A stretch of DNA of 64,000 bases from Paenibacillus sambharensis (GCF_003233845.1 NZ_QKRB01000044.1:310001-374000); one strand, 5' to 3'. Counted from the first letter of the stretch, positions 7,810 through 16,233 are shown. Translations and numbers: made by a program. The notes: generated from the letters alone by a model not told the origin.

Positions 7810-8670
7810 ATGGAAGCACAACTACTGCGGCATGCGATGCTGTGGGCGAGAGAAGCGGGCACGCTGATGAAGAAGATGCTGGATGATGAGCTCCATATCG
7901 AGCAGAAGAAGAATGATTCGGATTTGGTTACGCAGGCAGACCGTCGGTGCGAGGAGCTGCTGCGCAACAGGCTTGCGCAGGTTTACCCCGGTCACTGGAT
8001 ACTGGGGGAGGAAATGGACGGCGGCATTGACTCTTACACTGCTTTTAAGCAACGGGGCGGCGGATATGGCTGGATTATTGACCCGATTGACGGCACGACG
8101 AATTATATCCATCGTATTCCCCATTTTGCGGTTTCGATCGGCATAGTGAAGGACGGACAGCCGGTGGCGGGTGTGGTCTACAATCCGCTCACTGATGAGT
8201 TGTTTCATGCGGTTAAAGGCGGCGGGGCATACCTTAATGACGCAAGGATTCAGGTGTCGCAGAAGGAGCGGCGCCTGTCGGAGGCTGTGCTTGCGACTGG
8301 CTTTTATGCGGGTGACTGGCATGAGGAGTCCGAAGCACTACCACAGATAAAACGCTTCGTGGGCAGCTGCCGTAATCTGCGGATGAACGGAGCGGCGAGC
8401 CTTGACCTCTGTTGGGTTGCTTGCGGCCGTTTGACCGGCTTCTGGCACCGGGGGCTCCACCCTTGGGATGCAGCGGCAGGCAGTCTCATTGTGACCGAAG
8501 CAGGGGGGCGTGTAACGGACCGGTTCGGAGCGGCATTTCACCTGGCGATGGATTCACTCGTGGCCACGAACGGATGGACTCATGATGAGATAACAAGCAT
8601 TTTCCTTATGGATGTTGAAGAGTCGTATGTGGTGTGGAGGGATAAAGAGGAAAAAGCCTTTAAAAGTTGA
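7810..8670 (+). CDS. Inositol monophosphatase family protein
   Basis: A 286-residue Mg-dependent phosphatase of the IMPase/FBPase-like superfamily. The diagnostic motifs are present: GEEMDGG with the metal-binding Glu, WIIDPIDGTTNYIH (motif A) and WDAAAGSLIVTEAGG (motif B). Members hydrolyse myo-inositol 1-phosphate, histidinol phosphate, PAP or similar small phosphomonoesters. The frame is open from a GTG at 7792, but AAAGGA at 7796-7801 is best spaced for the ATG at 7810, so that start is preferred. It closes the importer operon, and a phosphatase there suggests the imported compound carries or releases a phosphomonoester. The exact substrate cannot be read from sequence. Confidence 0.92.
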   Translation: MEAQLLRHAMLWAREAGTLMKKMLDDELHIEQKKNDSDLVTQADRRCEELLRNRLAQVYPGHWILGEEMDGGIDSYTAFKQRGGGYGWIIDPIDGTTNYIHRIPHFAVSIGIVKDGQPVAGVVYNPLTDELFHAVKGGGAYLNDARIQVSQKERRLSEAVLATGFYAGDWHEESEALPQIKRFVGSCRNLRMNGAASLDLCWVACGRLTGFWHRGLHPWDAAAGSLIVTEAGGRVTDRFGAAFHLAMDSLVATNGWTHDEITSIFLMDVEESYVVWRDKEEKAFKS

Positions 8671-8918
8671 GTTTTAACATATATAGGGTCCGACTTTGGA
8701 GTAGAAACTTCATGCGCTCCACTCAATTCCAGAACGATGATTTATATAATAGGAAAAATTACCCATAAAAATGGTAACTTAGAAACTGTACCTATTTTTT
8801 GTAAAATGTATCCTTTTATATGAGGTTGTTGGTTTTTTTTACATACTGAATGATTTGTATGTAGATTAAAATCATAAATCACTACCTCAATTATGAGGAA
8901 AGGAGGTGCTGTACAGCT
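8671..8918. promoter_or_regulatory. AT-rich upstream region of the secreted-protein cassette, with dyad
   Basis: No gene is seen in these 248 bases. Composition becomes markedly AT-rich from about 8680. A dyad TACATAC-N10-GTATGTA lies at 8840-8863, about 55 bp before the ATG at 8919, and follows a run of eight T. It is a candidate operator; no regulator gene is encoded beside it. A strong ribosome binding site (AAAGGAGGTG, 8899-8908) precedes the gene. Confidence 0.5.
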
Positions 8919-9314
8919 ATGCTCAAAAAGACAATTGCTTTAGGAGTTGTAGCACTTGCTGTATTGGGGAGTTCCGCCGCTTACGCTTATAACTACAAAT
9001 TCAAATTTGACATGAATACTGGATTATGGCATGGTGCTGCCCACTCTAGTGAAGCGTATAAGTTTACAACAGATGAATCACCGGTGGTTAAAGTCTCCTC
9101 TGTAGAGTCTAAAGTGCGTATGAACTTTTTGGTTGTTAATTCTGAGGATGAACAAAGGACAGATGTCTTCACTACGAAGACTTCCGGTACGCATGTATTT
9201 GAAAATTACGGAATGGCAATTAACAAAAAATACCGACTAAAAGCTTACACAGATGATGGAAGTTGGTATAATACTTATAATGTTACAGGGGCTTGGAATC
9301 CTGATTCTTATTAA
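8919..9314 (+). CDS. Small secreted protein, DUF2712-like
   Basis: The 131-residue product has a classic Sec signal peptide (MLKKT, hydrophobic stretch, cleavage near SSAAYAY at residues 19-24) and no lipobox. The mature part of about 108 residues has no Cys. It is rich in Lys, Thr, Ser and aromatic residues, with a repetitive beta-like pattern ending YNVTGAWNPDSY. From memory this resembles the DUF2712 group of small secreted Bacillales proteins that sit beside ABC exporter genes; the match is unverified. A very strong AAAGGAGGTG site precedes it and a hairpin follows, so it may be expressed far above the downstream transporter genes. It could be a bacteriocin-like or surface peptide, or a sensor for the transporter. 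Confidence 0.75.
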   Translation: MLKKTIALGVVALAVLGSSAAYAYNYKFKFDMNTGLWHGAAHSSEAYKFTTDESPVVKVSSVESKVRMNFLVVNSEDEQRTDVFTTKTSGTHVFENYGMAINKKYRLKAYTDDGSWYNTYNVTGAWNPDSY

Positions 9315-9322
9315 TCCCGCAA

Positions 9323-9362
9323 GCATTCCCCGCTGCATTTATGATGCGGCGGGGAATGTTCA
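9323..9362 (+). terminator. Hairpin after the secreted-protein gene (partial terminator)
   Basis: A 16-bp stem (GCATTCCCCGCTGCAT paired with ATGCGGCGGGGAATGT) with a short loop lies nine bases after the stop codon. The following tract is A-rich rather than T-rich. It may act as a leaky terminator or an mRNA stabiliser that sets a high secreted-protein to transporter ratio. Confidence 0.65.
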
Positions 9363-9389
9363 TTAAAAATATAGCCTTCAGGTGATCCT

Positions 9390-10202
9390 ATGTTATTAAG
9401 CGAACTTCGCAGGGCATTAATGAATATTCGAATGCTGTCTGTGATTCTTGTATCTCTTTGTTTACTGTATTTATCGGCCTACAATACTCTGCTCTCTACC
9501 AGCGTGTTTATTGATTCAGATGCCACGGATTTGAGTGACCAAGGGCTCGAGAAAATCCATGAGTTTGGGAAAAACAAATATCATATTTGGACACAGAGTT
9601 ATATCTATATGCAAACTATCTTTATATTCGCAGCTGTGCTTCCTTTCACAGCATCTTATATTCAAGAAAAAAATAGCAAGTATCATTACTTACAGATAAT
9701 TAGAGTGGGAGAGAGGAAGTATCGAGTTATCAAATTCCTGGTAAACTGCCTAGCCGGAGGCATAGCTTTGCTTTTACCCGAGCTTGTGTACTATATATTT
9801 CTCACTCTGTTAGCGAGAAATAAAGTTCTTGAACCATTCACTTTCCATCCCGAAGGTCTATATAGTAATCTGTTTACCGAAACTCCCGACCTCTATATAT
9901 TATTCATTTTTGGTGTCCATTTCTTAATTGGATTTGCTTTCGCGGGCTTTGCTTATGGTATAAGTTCATTTTTTACAAAAACCATATTGGCATACGTTAT
10001 TCCATTCGGCTGTTATTTAACATATGACATCATCATTTCAAACAATGAAACAATGAACAGATATGCGTTGACCAATCTGTATAACTTTATGAGCAGTACT
10101 AACTATAGTTTGGGTGACTTTTCGCTGGCTATAATTGGGCTGTTAGTCTTGGGGATATCTTTATACTATATTAATTATAGAATGGTAAATAAATATGGAT
10201 AG
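9390..10202 (+). CDS. ABC-2-type membrane protein 1 of AT-rich cassette
   Basis: A 270-residue protein with an N-terminal amphipathic stretch (LLSELRRALMNIRML) and about six transmembrane segments; a large extracellular loop follows TM1. This layout is that of ABC-2 permeases of the bacitracin/lantibiotic efflux and gliding type, though no strong sequence signature is seen. It overlaps the next gene by 8 bp. Base composition is clearly AT-richer than the flanking genes. With two similar membrane proteins and one ATPase downstream it probably forms an exporter or an antimicrobial-immunity complex. Confidence 0.75.
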   Translation: MLLSELRRALMNIRMLSVILVSLCLLYLSAYNTLLSTSVFIDSDATDLSDQGLEKIHEFGKNKYHIWTQSYIYMQTIFIFAAVLPFTASYIQEKNSKYHYLQIIRVGERKYRVIKFLVNCLAGGIALLLPELVYYIFLTLLARNKVLEPFTFHPEGLYSNLFTETPDLYILFIFGVHFLIGFAFAGFAYGISSFFTKTILAYVIPFGCYLTYDIIISNNETMNRYALTNLYNFMSSTNYSLGDFSLAIIGLLVLGISLYYINYRMVNKYG

Positions 10203-10986
10203 CGTAATAATTCGACGATATATACTTTTTTTAAACAAGATAATTGTTAGGAGTTTTAGGACGTGGTCTCTCCTTGTATTGTCGGCTGTTGTCCCAATTT
10301 TAATGATGTGTATAAATTCTTACCCTTCAAGTGCCAATGGTTGGAATCGTTTCTTTTTTACTTACGGCAATCACTATTTCCACTATCTTTTTCTAATTCC
10401 TGTTTATATTGTTATTGTAATGGATATAGTTAATGATGGACCAATTATGCAATATATTCTTCCTTCATTACGTCTAAAGAGAAACTGGCTCTTTGCCAAG
10501 TTTGTTGCAGTTTTATTGTGGAGTATTGTTTATACATGTGCAACGTATGGAGTCAGTATGCAGGTAGCAGGTATATGGGGAAATGGTGATGCTTGGAGCG
10601 AGTATACATTGGACGGTAATGACATGTACACGTTATTCTACTTAAATTTGTTACCTAAACAAGCGGTGCTATTATTTGCTGTTAGGTTTTTTATTGGTTT
10701 GTTGTTCATCAGCGCACTATATATTAGTCTTCAATGTATAACTAGACGCAGAAGCCATACCATTAGTATAGTAGTTGTTGTTACTTACTTGGCTTTAAAC
10801 ATTGTCATGAAAATTGGAAACGTGCCGATTTTACGTTCGATTGATATAAGCAACTTATATGTGTTTCACTATGAAAGCAGCTACAACTTGACATGGTTTC
10901 TTGCTCAATCAAATCTTCCCCTTTCAGTGATTGTCTTGGCATTTATTAGTGTTTCAATGTGGTTGGTTAAGGAGGCTGATTATTAA
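10195..10986 (+). CDS. ABC-2-type membrane protein 2 of AT-rich cassette
   Basis: A 263-residue integral membrane protein with about six hydrophobic segments, preceded by a basic N-terminal helix (VIIRRYILFLNKIIVRSFRTW). Its topology matches the proteins on both sides. The start overlaps the preceding gene by 8 bp. The last codons contain AAGGAGG (10969-10975), which serves as the ribosome binding site for the next gene. No specific family could be named beyond ABC-2-like; the function is inferred from the adjacent ATPase. Confidence 0.72.
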   Translation: MDSVIIRRYILFLNKIIVRSFRTWSLLVLSAVVPILMMCINSYPSSANGWNRFFFTYGNHYFHYLFLIPVYIVIVMDIVNDGPIMQYILPSLRLKRNWLFAKFVAVLLWSIVYTCATYGVSMQVAGIWGNGDAWSEYTLDGNDMYTLFYLNLLPKQAVLLFAVRFFIGLLFISALYISLQCITRRRSHTISIVVVVTYLALNIVMKIGNVPILRSIDISNLYVFHYESSYNLTWFLAQSNLPLSVIVLAFISVSMWLVKEADY

Positions 10987-11774
10987 TTACTGTTCGAAAT
11001 ATTATCCGAATTGTCTTATCTTATCATCTCGAACAATCTTACCGCCAGTTGTTTATCTTTATTGTTTGGCCGCTTACTATAAGTATGATCTACTTGCTAT
11101 TTTCCAAAACGTTCGATAATTTTGGACTCCTGGATGCGGTGATCTTCAATTACGGGGGATACCCAGAATACAAAGTTGCTATTATGCAATTGCTTGTTAG
11201 TATCTTTCCCTACTTGATGTTTAGTGTGTTTTTGGAGCTCTATCTGTTACGCAATATGGGAGCTAAAGCACAACATTACCTAATTCGTCTTAATAACAAA
11301 TATGAGTATTATTTCTCGCATTTTCTTAGCATTCTAATATTTGTTGTTATATATTTTATTACTTATAATGTTGGCCTATTTGGAATGGTTGCATTAAAAT
11401 TCCCGTTGAATAGTATGATGGAACTAAGTGGTAGTAGGACTTATTCGATCTATCAGATTATCGTAAACATAATATGTGTGCAAATTATTGGGACCTATAC
11501 CATTTCACTTATACAAATAATCATCACTCAGATAACAAAGAAATTTCATGTTAGTATTGTTTTTATAGGAATTATATATATTTCACATTTCATCTTTCCA
11601 AAGCTCTTATTTCCAATTGGTCAGAATGTTTATCTTACAAAAACAAATGTTTTGTCTTCTATAGAGCCCAACCTCTCTCTAACATTGTTTTACCTAGTTA
11701 ATTTGATAGTTACTATAGTTGTCGGAAAATTAATTTTTAGTAATAAACGGGCTGTAATATTAGAGATTGATTGA
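10986..11774 (+). CDS. ABC-2-type membrane protein 3, probable non-AUG start
   Basis: The conventional start would be TTG at 11049, giving 241 residues that begin inside the first membrane segment. The frame is open further upstream to 10980 and encodes TVRNIIRIVLSYHLEQSYRQ, which matches the N-terminal helix seen in the two preceding proteins. The strong AAGGAGG at 10969-10975 is spaced 10 bases from an ATT codon at 10986, and no ATG, GTG, TTG or CTG lies in frame nearby. An ATT start giving 262 residues is therefore proposed, as known for infC. About six transmembrane segments follow. It overlaps the first TTG of the ATPase frame by 4 bp. Confidence 0.65.
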   Translation: MTVRNIIRIVLSYHLEQSYRQLFIFIVWPLTISMIYLLFSKTFDNFGLLDAVIFNYGGYPEYKVAIMQLLVSIFPYLMFSVFLELYLLRNMGAKAQHYLIRLNNKYEYYFSHFLSILIFVVIYFITYNVGLFGMVALKFPLNSMMELSGSRTYSIYQIIVNIICVQIIGTYTISLIQIIITQITKKFHVSIVFIGIIYISHFIFPKLLFPIGQNVYLTKTNVLSSIEPNLSLTLFYLVNLIVTIVVGKLIFSNKRAVILEID

Positions 11775-11794
11775 CTAACGAGGGAGTGAGCAGT

Positions 11795-12454
11795 GTGGAA
11801 AGGTATGCAGTGAAAATTGATCGCCTGTCAAAAAAGTTCAGAGGGCGTATTATATTTGATAACGTATCCTTTGCTCTTCCGACTGGGCAAATATATGGTT
11901 TCATCGGACCGAATGGATCAGGGAAATCCGTTCTTTTCAAAGTGTTATGTGGATTTTTGACGCCTGATCAAGGAGAGGTCGAGATTTTAGGGGACAAAAT
12001 AGGTAAGAAAGTAGATTTCCCTCAAGACACCGGAATAATAATTGAGCAACCGGGTTTTTTGGATCAGTACACAGGTATGAGAAATCTCGCCCTTTTAGCG
12101 TCTTTAAGAAGAAGAGTTGGAGTAAAAGAAATACGTGAGACCCTTGTGACGGTTGGGTTAGATCCTGACAACAATCAACCGGTAAAGAAGTATTCACTTG
12201 GAATGAAGCAGCGCCTGGCTATTGCCCAAGCGATTATGGAGAATCCAAGGGTGCTCATTCTTGACGAACCATTTAACGGTTTAGATAGGGATGGAGTTGA
12301 GCTCATACGTTCCTTACTGGTTAGGGAAAAGAACAAAGGAAAAACAATTCTTTTAACAAGCCATATTCAAGAAGATATTTCGCTGCTGTGTGATGAGGTG
12401 TTTGAGTTTGCTAATGGAACTATCTATAACATTGAGAATAGAACGTCTATATAG
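11795..12454 (+). CDS. ABC transporter ATP-binding protein (BcrA-like)
   Basis: The ATPase of the AT-rich cassette, 219 residues from the preferred GTG at 11795, which follows GAGGGA by nine bases. The frame is open from a TTG at 11771. Walker A is GPNGSGKS, the signature is YSLGMKQRL (a common variant of LSGGQ in the bacitracin and lantibiotic export subfamily), Walker B is VLILDEP and the D-loop is FNGLD; the switch histidine is in LLTSHIQED. It should energise the three membrane proteins upstream. No terminator is obvious after it. The subfamily includes self-immunity pumps as well as exporters, so direction and substrate remain open. Confidence 0.9.
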   Translation: MERYAVKIDRLSKKFRGRIIFDNVSFALPTGQIYGFIGPNGSGKSVLFKVLCGFLTPDQGEVEILGDKIGKKVDFPQDTGIIIEQPGFLDQYTGMRNLALLASLRRRVGVKEIRETLVTVGLDPDNNQPVKKYSLGMKQRLAIAQAIMENPRVLILDEPFNGLDRDGVELIRSLLVREKNKGKTILLTSHIQEDISLLCDEVFEFANGTIYNIENRTSI

Positions 12455-12558
12455 CTTAGTATACTTCAGGTTAGTAACACTACCCGGCTTCACGTCTTTA
12501 GCTTGAAGGTAATATCTCCTATAATGGATACGTACCTATCCGAAGAAGGAGTGAACCA

Positions 12559-13512
12559 ATGATGAAGTACCGCAAGCTTGGCAAGAACGGACCTGAGATT
12601 TCGGTGATCGGCTTTGGCTCATGGGCAATTGGAGGATCGGGCTGGGCGAGCAGCTGGGGCTCGCAGGATGATGAGCTGTCTGTAGAGAGTGTAAGAGCAG
12701 CGCTCGATCAAGGCGTTACCTTCTATGATACGGCAGCTGTATACGGCCTCGGTCATTCGGAGGAAGTGATTGGCAGAGCGCTCGGCAGCGACCGTCACAA
12801 GGTTGTACTGGCTACCAAGTGCGGACTGGTGTGGGACGAGGATAAGAATGTGACCCGCAACGGCACCTATGATTCAATCCTTCGGGAAGCGGAGGCTTCA
12901 CTGAAGCGTCTGGGCACAGATTACATAGACTTGTACCAGATGCACTGGCCGGATACGATGACGAATGCGCCAGCGGAGGAAACGATGCGGGCGATGGACA
13001 AGCTTGTCCAGGATGGCAAAGTACGCTATGTCGGCGTAAGCAACTACGACGTGCCGTTATTGGAGAAATCGCTTACAGTCCGTCATGTAGACTCTCTGCA
13101 GCCGCCTTATTCGATTTTGCGTCCGGCAGTGGAAGAGAAGCTTCTGCCGTTCTGCCAGGAGAAGGGGATCGGGGTAGTCTCTTACAGCCCGCTGACATCG
13201 GGGCTGCTTTCGGGCAACTATACGTATGATACGACTTTCGACGAAGGCGATTGGCGTTCCCGTTCGGCGGCGCATACCGGTGAGGGGCTGCGGAAGAATG
13301 TGGACAAGGCCAACCGTCTGAAGGCCATTGCGGAACGTTACGATATCACGCTGCCGCAGCTGGCGGTAGCTTATGTGCTGGCTCATCCGGCACTGACAAG
13401 CGCGATTGTTGGTGTCCGTAAGCCATCGCATATTCTGAATATCCTGCCTGCCGCAGAGGTTGCGCTGGATGAAGCCGCATTGCAGGAGATCCGCGCGATC
13501 GCAGCAGAATAA
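12559..13512 (+). CDS. Aldo/keto reductase
   Basis: A 317-residue NADPH-dependent oxidoreductase of the YajO/IolS-like AKR group. The catalytic tetrad is visible: Asp57 and Tyr62 in FYDTAAVYGLGHSEE, Lys87 in VVLATKCG, and His129 in LYQMHWPD. The coenzyme-binding end has the usual ALTSAIVGVRKPSHI. GAAGGAG precedes the double ATG at 12559/12562. The SDR gene begins 29 bp after its stop, so the two oxidoreductases are probably co-transcribed and may act on one sugar or polyol. The physiological substrate is not apparent. Confidence 0.93.
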   Translation: MMKYRKLGKNGPEISVIGFGSWAIGGSGWASSWGSQDDELSVESVRAALDQGVTFYDTAAVYGLGHSEEVIGRALGSDRHKVVLATKCGLVWDEDKNVTRNGTYDSILREAEASLKRLGTDYIDLYQMHWPDTMTNAPAEETMRAMDKLVQDGKVRYVGVSNYDVPLLEKSLTVRHVDSLQPPYSILRPAVEEKLLPFCQEKGIGVVSYSPLTSGLLSGNYTYDTTFDEGDWRSRSAAHTGEGLRKNVDKANRLKAIAERYDITLPQLAVAYVLAHPALTSAIVGVRKPSHILNILPAAEVALDEAALQEIRAIAAE

Positions 13513-13541
13513 CATCCGAAAGTTAGGGGAGTGGTTAGACG

Positions 13542-14309
13542 ATGCTGTCGATCGACTTATCCGGTAAAACGGCGCTGATTACCGGTGCGACCGGTGATCT
13601 GGGCCGGGTTATGGCGCGTACGCTTGCATCCGCCGGTGCGGATATTATCATTCACTACAACCGCAATGCGGACAAGGCGGCAGAGCTGCAGCGGGAGCTT
13701 GAAGCCATGGGCCGCAGGGCAATGTCTGTCCAGGCTGACATTACGAAAGCCGAGGCCGTAGAGGCGATGCGGGAGCAGGTGGAGCGGGAGATAGGGACAG
13801 TCGATATTGTCGTGGCCAACGCGGTCATTCAATACGAGTGGACCACCGTTCTGCAGCAGGCCCCCGAGGATTATATCAGCCAGTTCGAATCCTGCGTCAT
13901 GCAGAACGTGTATCTTGCCAAAGCCTTCATCCCGTCTATGATCGAGCGAGGAGCGGGCGGACGGCTGATCGGCATCAACACCGAATGTGTGCTGCAGAAC
14001 TTCGAAGGCCAGTCTGCCTATGTGGCGGGCAAGCGGGGTATGGATGGTGTCTACCGTGTGCTCGCACGCGAGGTTGGGGAGCATCAGATTACCGTCAACC
14101 AGGTTGCGCCGGGCTGGACGGTCAGCGACCGGGACCGTGAGCGGAACACGGAGCGGAACGAAGCTTATGAACGGAATGTGCCGCTGAAGCGGCGGGGGAC
14201 GGATCAGGAAATTGCTAATGTCGTCGCCTTCCTGGCCTCCAATCTCTCCGGCTATATTACCGGTGCTTATATTCCAGTCAGCGGCGGCAATGTCATGCCC
14301 GCTATCTAA
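13542..14309 (+). CDS. Short-chain dehydrogenase/reductase (SDR)
   Basis: A 255-residue classical SDR. The nucleotide-binding motif is TGATGDLG at residues 14-21, the NAG-like motif appears as VANAV, and the catalytic pair is Tyr160 and Lys164 (SAYVAGK). The position normally held by the catalytic Ser seems to be Thr147, a tolerated change. The end ISVSGG-like stretch reads AYIPVSGGNVMPA. It resembles 3-ketoacyl-reductase/glucose-dehydrogenase type enzymes. It follows the aldo/keto reductase closely and ends before a strong terminator. Confidence 0.92.
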   Translation: MLSIDLSGKTALITGATGDLGRVMARTLASAGADIIIHYNRNADKAAELQRELEAMGRRAMSVQADITKAEAVEAMREQVEREIGTVDIVVANAVIQYEWTTVLQQAPEDYISQFESCVMQNVYLAKAFIPSMIERGAGGRLIGINTECVLQNFEGQSAYVAGKRGMDGVYRVLAREVGEHQITVNQVAPGWTVSDRDRERNTERNEAYERNVPLKRRGTDQEIANVVAFLASNLSGYITGAYIPVSGGNVMPAI

Positions 14310-14341
14310 TATATTCAGCGCCCGCGAGGGCAGCAGCGAAC

Positions 14342-14386
14342 GTCTGTATAGGACTGCTTCAGAGCAGTCTCATACAGACTTTTTTG
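14342..14386 (+). terminator. Rho-independent terminator of the AKR-SDR unit
   Basis: A 17-bp stem (left arm GTCTGTATAGGACTGCT, two mismatched pairs) with a four-base loop is followed by a run of six to seven T. Confidence 0.9.
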
Positions 14387-14726
14387 TTGCCGAAAGCTGG
14401 TATAACACGCCTGCTCCGGAATATTTACGGACAGGTGGACATAAGCATTAGGGACCTAAGGCATGGCTATCGGCAGCAGCGCAGAGCGATTGGCGGCGTG
14501 CTGCTTTTTGGCGCGTCTGCCTGTCAGCGCAGCCGGCTGAAGCTTGCTGGCATTACGGCACCGCTAACCTTGGAAGACGTCAGGTTAATTTCTCAGGCTG
14601 CGGGGGATAAAAAATTTCATTTGTTGGCATTTTAAAGGAGGTGAGGGTTCCACAGGTCTGTTGGCTCCCTAACGAAGCGTGAGAATACAGAACCAAGTCC
14701 ATTCAATAAGAGAGAGGGTTGAGCGT
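14387..14726. other. Intergenic region before the alpha-glucoside operon
   Basis: The stretch from the terminator to the lipoprotein ATG has no convincing gene. A short open frame (14384-14635) has no recognisable similarity and could be a remnant. A perfect AAAGGAGGTGA occurs at 14634-14644, but no usable start codon follows at a suitable distance except a TTG at 14661 with a stop after three codons. The true start of the next gene at 14727 uses a weaker GAGAGGG. No clear cre box or operator was found. Confidence 0.4.
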
Positions 14727-16121
14727 ATGAAATCAGGAAGAAGAAACCGGGTCCTGTCTGCCTTTATTCTCCTTACGGCTCTGGCCATGATCGTATCCGC
14801 CTGCGGCGGCAACAACAATGCGGGCCAGAACGGCGGCAATCAAGGAACGAACGATCCGCAGACCAATACAGGCGGCAACAATGCACCTGCCGGATCTGCG
14901 CTTGAGCAAGCTTACAACGGTGATTTCAAAGGGACAAAGGTTACGATGTTCGGACCATTCACGGACGCGGACGAAGTGAAGTTCACGGAGAGCATCCGGG
15001 CCTTCGAGGAGACGACCGGCATTGACATCGCGTATGAGGGCTCGAAGGAGTTCGAAGCGACGATCTCGGTAAGGGTTAACGGCGGCAATGCGCCGGATAT
15101 CGCCGACTTTCCGCAGCCAGGGCTGCTTAGAGGGTTCGTGAAGGACGGCAAGGTGATTGATGTCAGCACGTTCATGAGCGAGGAGCACCTGAACCGCCAA
15201 TATAATCAGAGCTGGCTTGATATGGCGTCCATGCCGGGACCGAGTGGTGATGTCATGGCCGGTGTCTGGGCACGGAGCAGTGTGAAGAGCCTTGTGTGGT
15301 ATAACAAGCCGGAGTTCGAAGCGGCGGGCTACAAGGTCCCGACCACCTGGGATGAGCTGATGGCTCTTACGGACCAGATCGCACAGGACGGCGATCCGGC
15401 CTGGAGCATCGGCATTGAGAGCGGTGCGGCCACAGGCTGGCCGGCGACCGACTGGCTCGAGGATATCATGCTCCGAACCACTACACCGGAGAATTATGAC
15501 AAGTGGGTAGCGGGAGAGCTGCCGTTCACCGATGACATTGTCAAGAACGCGGTGAAGCGGATGTCCGATATCTGGTTCAATGATAACTATGTGTATGGCG
15601 GCCGTAAAGCGATCGCAACGACTTCGTTCGGTGATGCAGTCCGGCCGCTGTTTGACAATCCGCCGAAAGCCTGGCTGCACCGGCAGGCCGGGTTTATCAC
15701 AAGCTTCTTCCCGGAAGGTCTGTCAGCAGAGAACTATGACTGGTTCCCGCTGCCGCCGATTGATGCCGAGTACGGCCAGCCTGCGCTGATTTCCGGTGAT
15801 ATCTACGCGATGTTCAATGATCGCCCGGAAGTGCGTGCGGTTATGGAGTTCTTCACGACAGCCGAGTCGCTGAAGACATGGATTCAGTCAGGTGGTGTGA
15901 CAGCGCCAATGAACGATGCCGATCCTGCCTGGTATCCGAATGAACAGGAACGCCGGATGGCTGAATTCCTGCAGACAGCGGATACGATCCGCTTCGACGG
16001 CTCCGACTTGATGCCCGGCTCTGTAGGGGCGGGTACGTTCTGGAAGGGCATGACGGATTATGTCAGCGGAACGGCAGACCTGGATCAGGCGATGCAGCAG
16101 ATCCAGACCGGCTGGAAGTAA
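14727..16121 (+). CDS. Carbohydrate ABC importer binding lipoprotein (AglE-like)
   Basis: The 464-residue lipoprotein has a basic N-terminus, a hydrophobic core and lipobox VSAC (Cys26), then an Asn/Gly-rich linker. The mature part has the family-1 sugar-binding pattern (VTMFGPFTDADEVKFTES, NGGNAPDIADFPQPG, then GDIYAMFNDRPEVRAVMEF). An alternative upstream GTG at 14679 would add 16 residues before the signal peptide and is rejected. It is followed by two permeases and a GH13 glucosidase, which is the Agl arrangement for alpha-glucosides such as maltose, trehalose or sucrose. A terminator-like hairpin separates it from the permeases, so it should be made in excess. Confidence 0.92.
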   Translation: MKSGRRNRVLSAFILLTALAMIVSACGGNNNAGQNGGNQGTNDPQTNTGGNNAPAGSALEQAYNGDFKGTKVTMFGPFTDADEVKFTESIRAFEETTGIDIAYEGSKEFEATISVRVNGGNAPDIADFPQPGLLRGFVKDGKVIDVSTFMSEEHLNRQYNQSWLDMASMPGPSGDVMAGVWARSSVKSLVWYNKPEFEAAGYKVPTTWDELMALTDQIAQDGDPAWSIGIESGAATGWPATDWLEDIMLRTTTPENYDKWVAGELPFTDDIVKNAVKRMSDIWFNDNYVYGGRKAIATTSFGDAVRPLFDNPPKAWLHRQAGFITSFFPEGLSAENYDWFPLPPIDAEYGQPALISGDIYAMFNDRPEVRAVMEFFTTAESLKTWIQSGGVTAPMNDADPAWYPNEQERRMAEFLQTADTIRFDGSDLMPGSVGAGTFWKGMTDYVSGTADLDQAMQQIQTGWK

Positions 16122-16137
16122 CTTGGATTTAGAGCTG

Positions 16138-16184
16138 GCGGGAGGCAGCCGGACCGTGTGCGGCTGGCCGTCCTCCCGCTTTTT
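16138..16184 (+). terminator. Intercistronic attenuator between binding protein and permease
   Basis: GCGGGAGG...CCTCCCGC forms the outer stem and CAGCCG...CGGCTG the inner stem, followed by TTTTT. It lies between the binding-protein gene and its permeases. It probably acts as a partial terminator that lowers permease expression. The left arm shares the 12 bases GCGGGAGGCAGC with the equivalent element after mglB at 58744-58785. Confidence 0.85.
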
Positions 16185-16233
16185 ACTACACACAAATAGG
16201 CTCTCGGTTTATAAGTCAGGGGGGATTGTAACA

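Noticed and set aside
14384-14635. Plus-strand open frame between SDR and the alpha-glucoside operon
   Set aside because: Begins inside the terminator T run, no ribosome binding site and no recognisable similarity; kept only as a comment in the intergenic entry.
14733-15680. Minus-strand open frame of 315 codons over the Agl binding-protein gene
   Set aside because: Opposite-strand shadow with low-complexity Arg/His-rich translation; no start signal.
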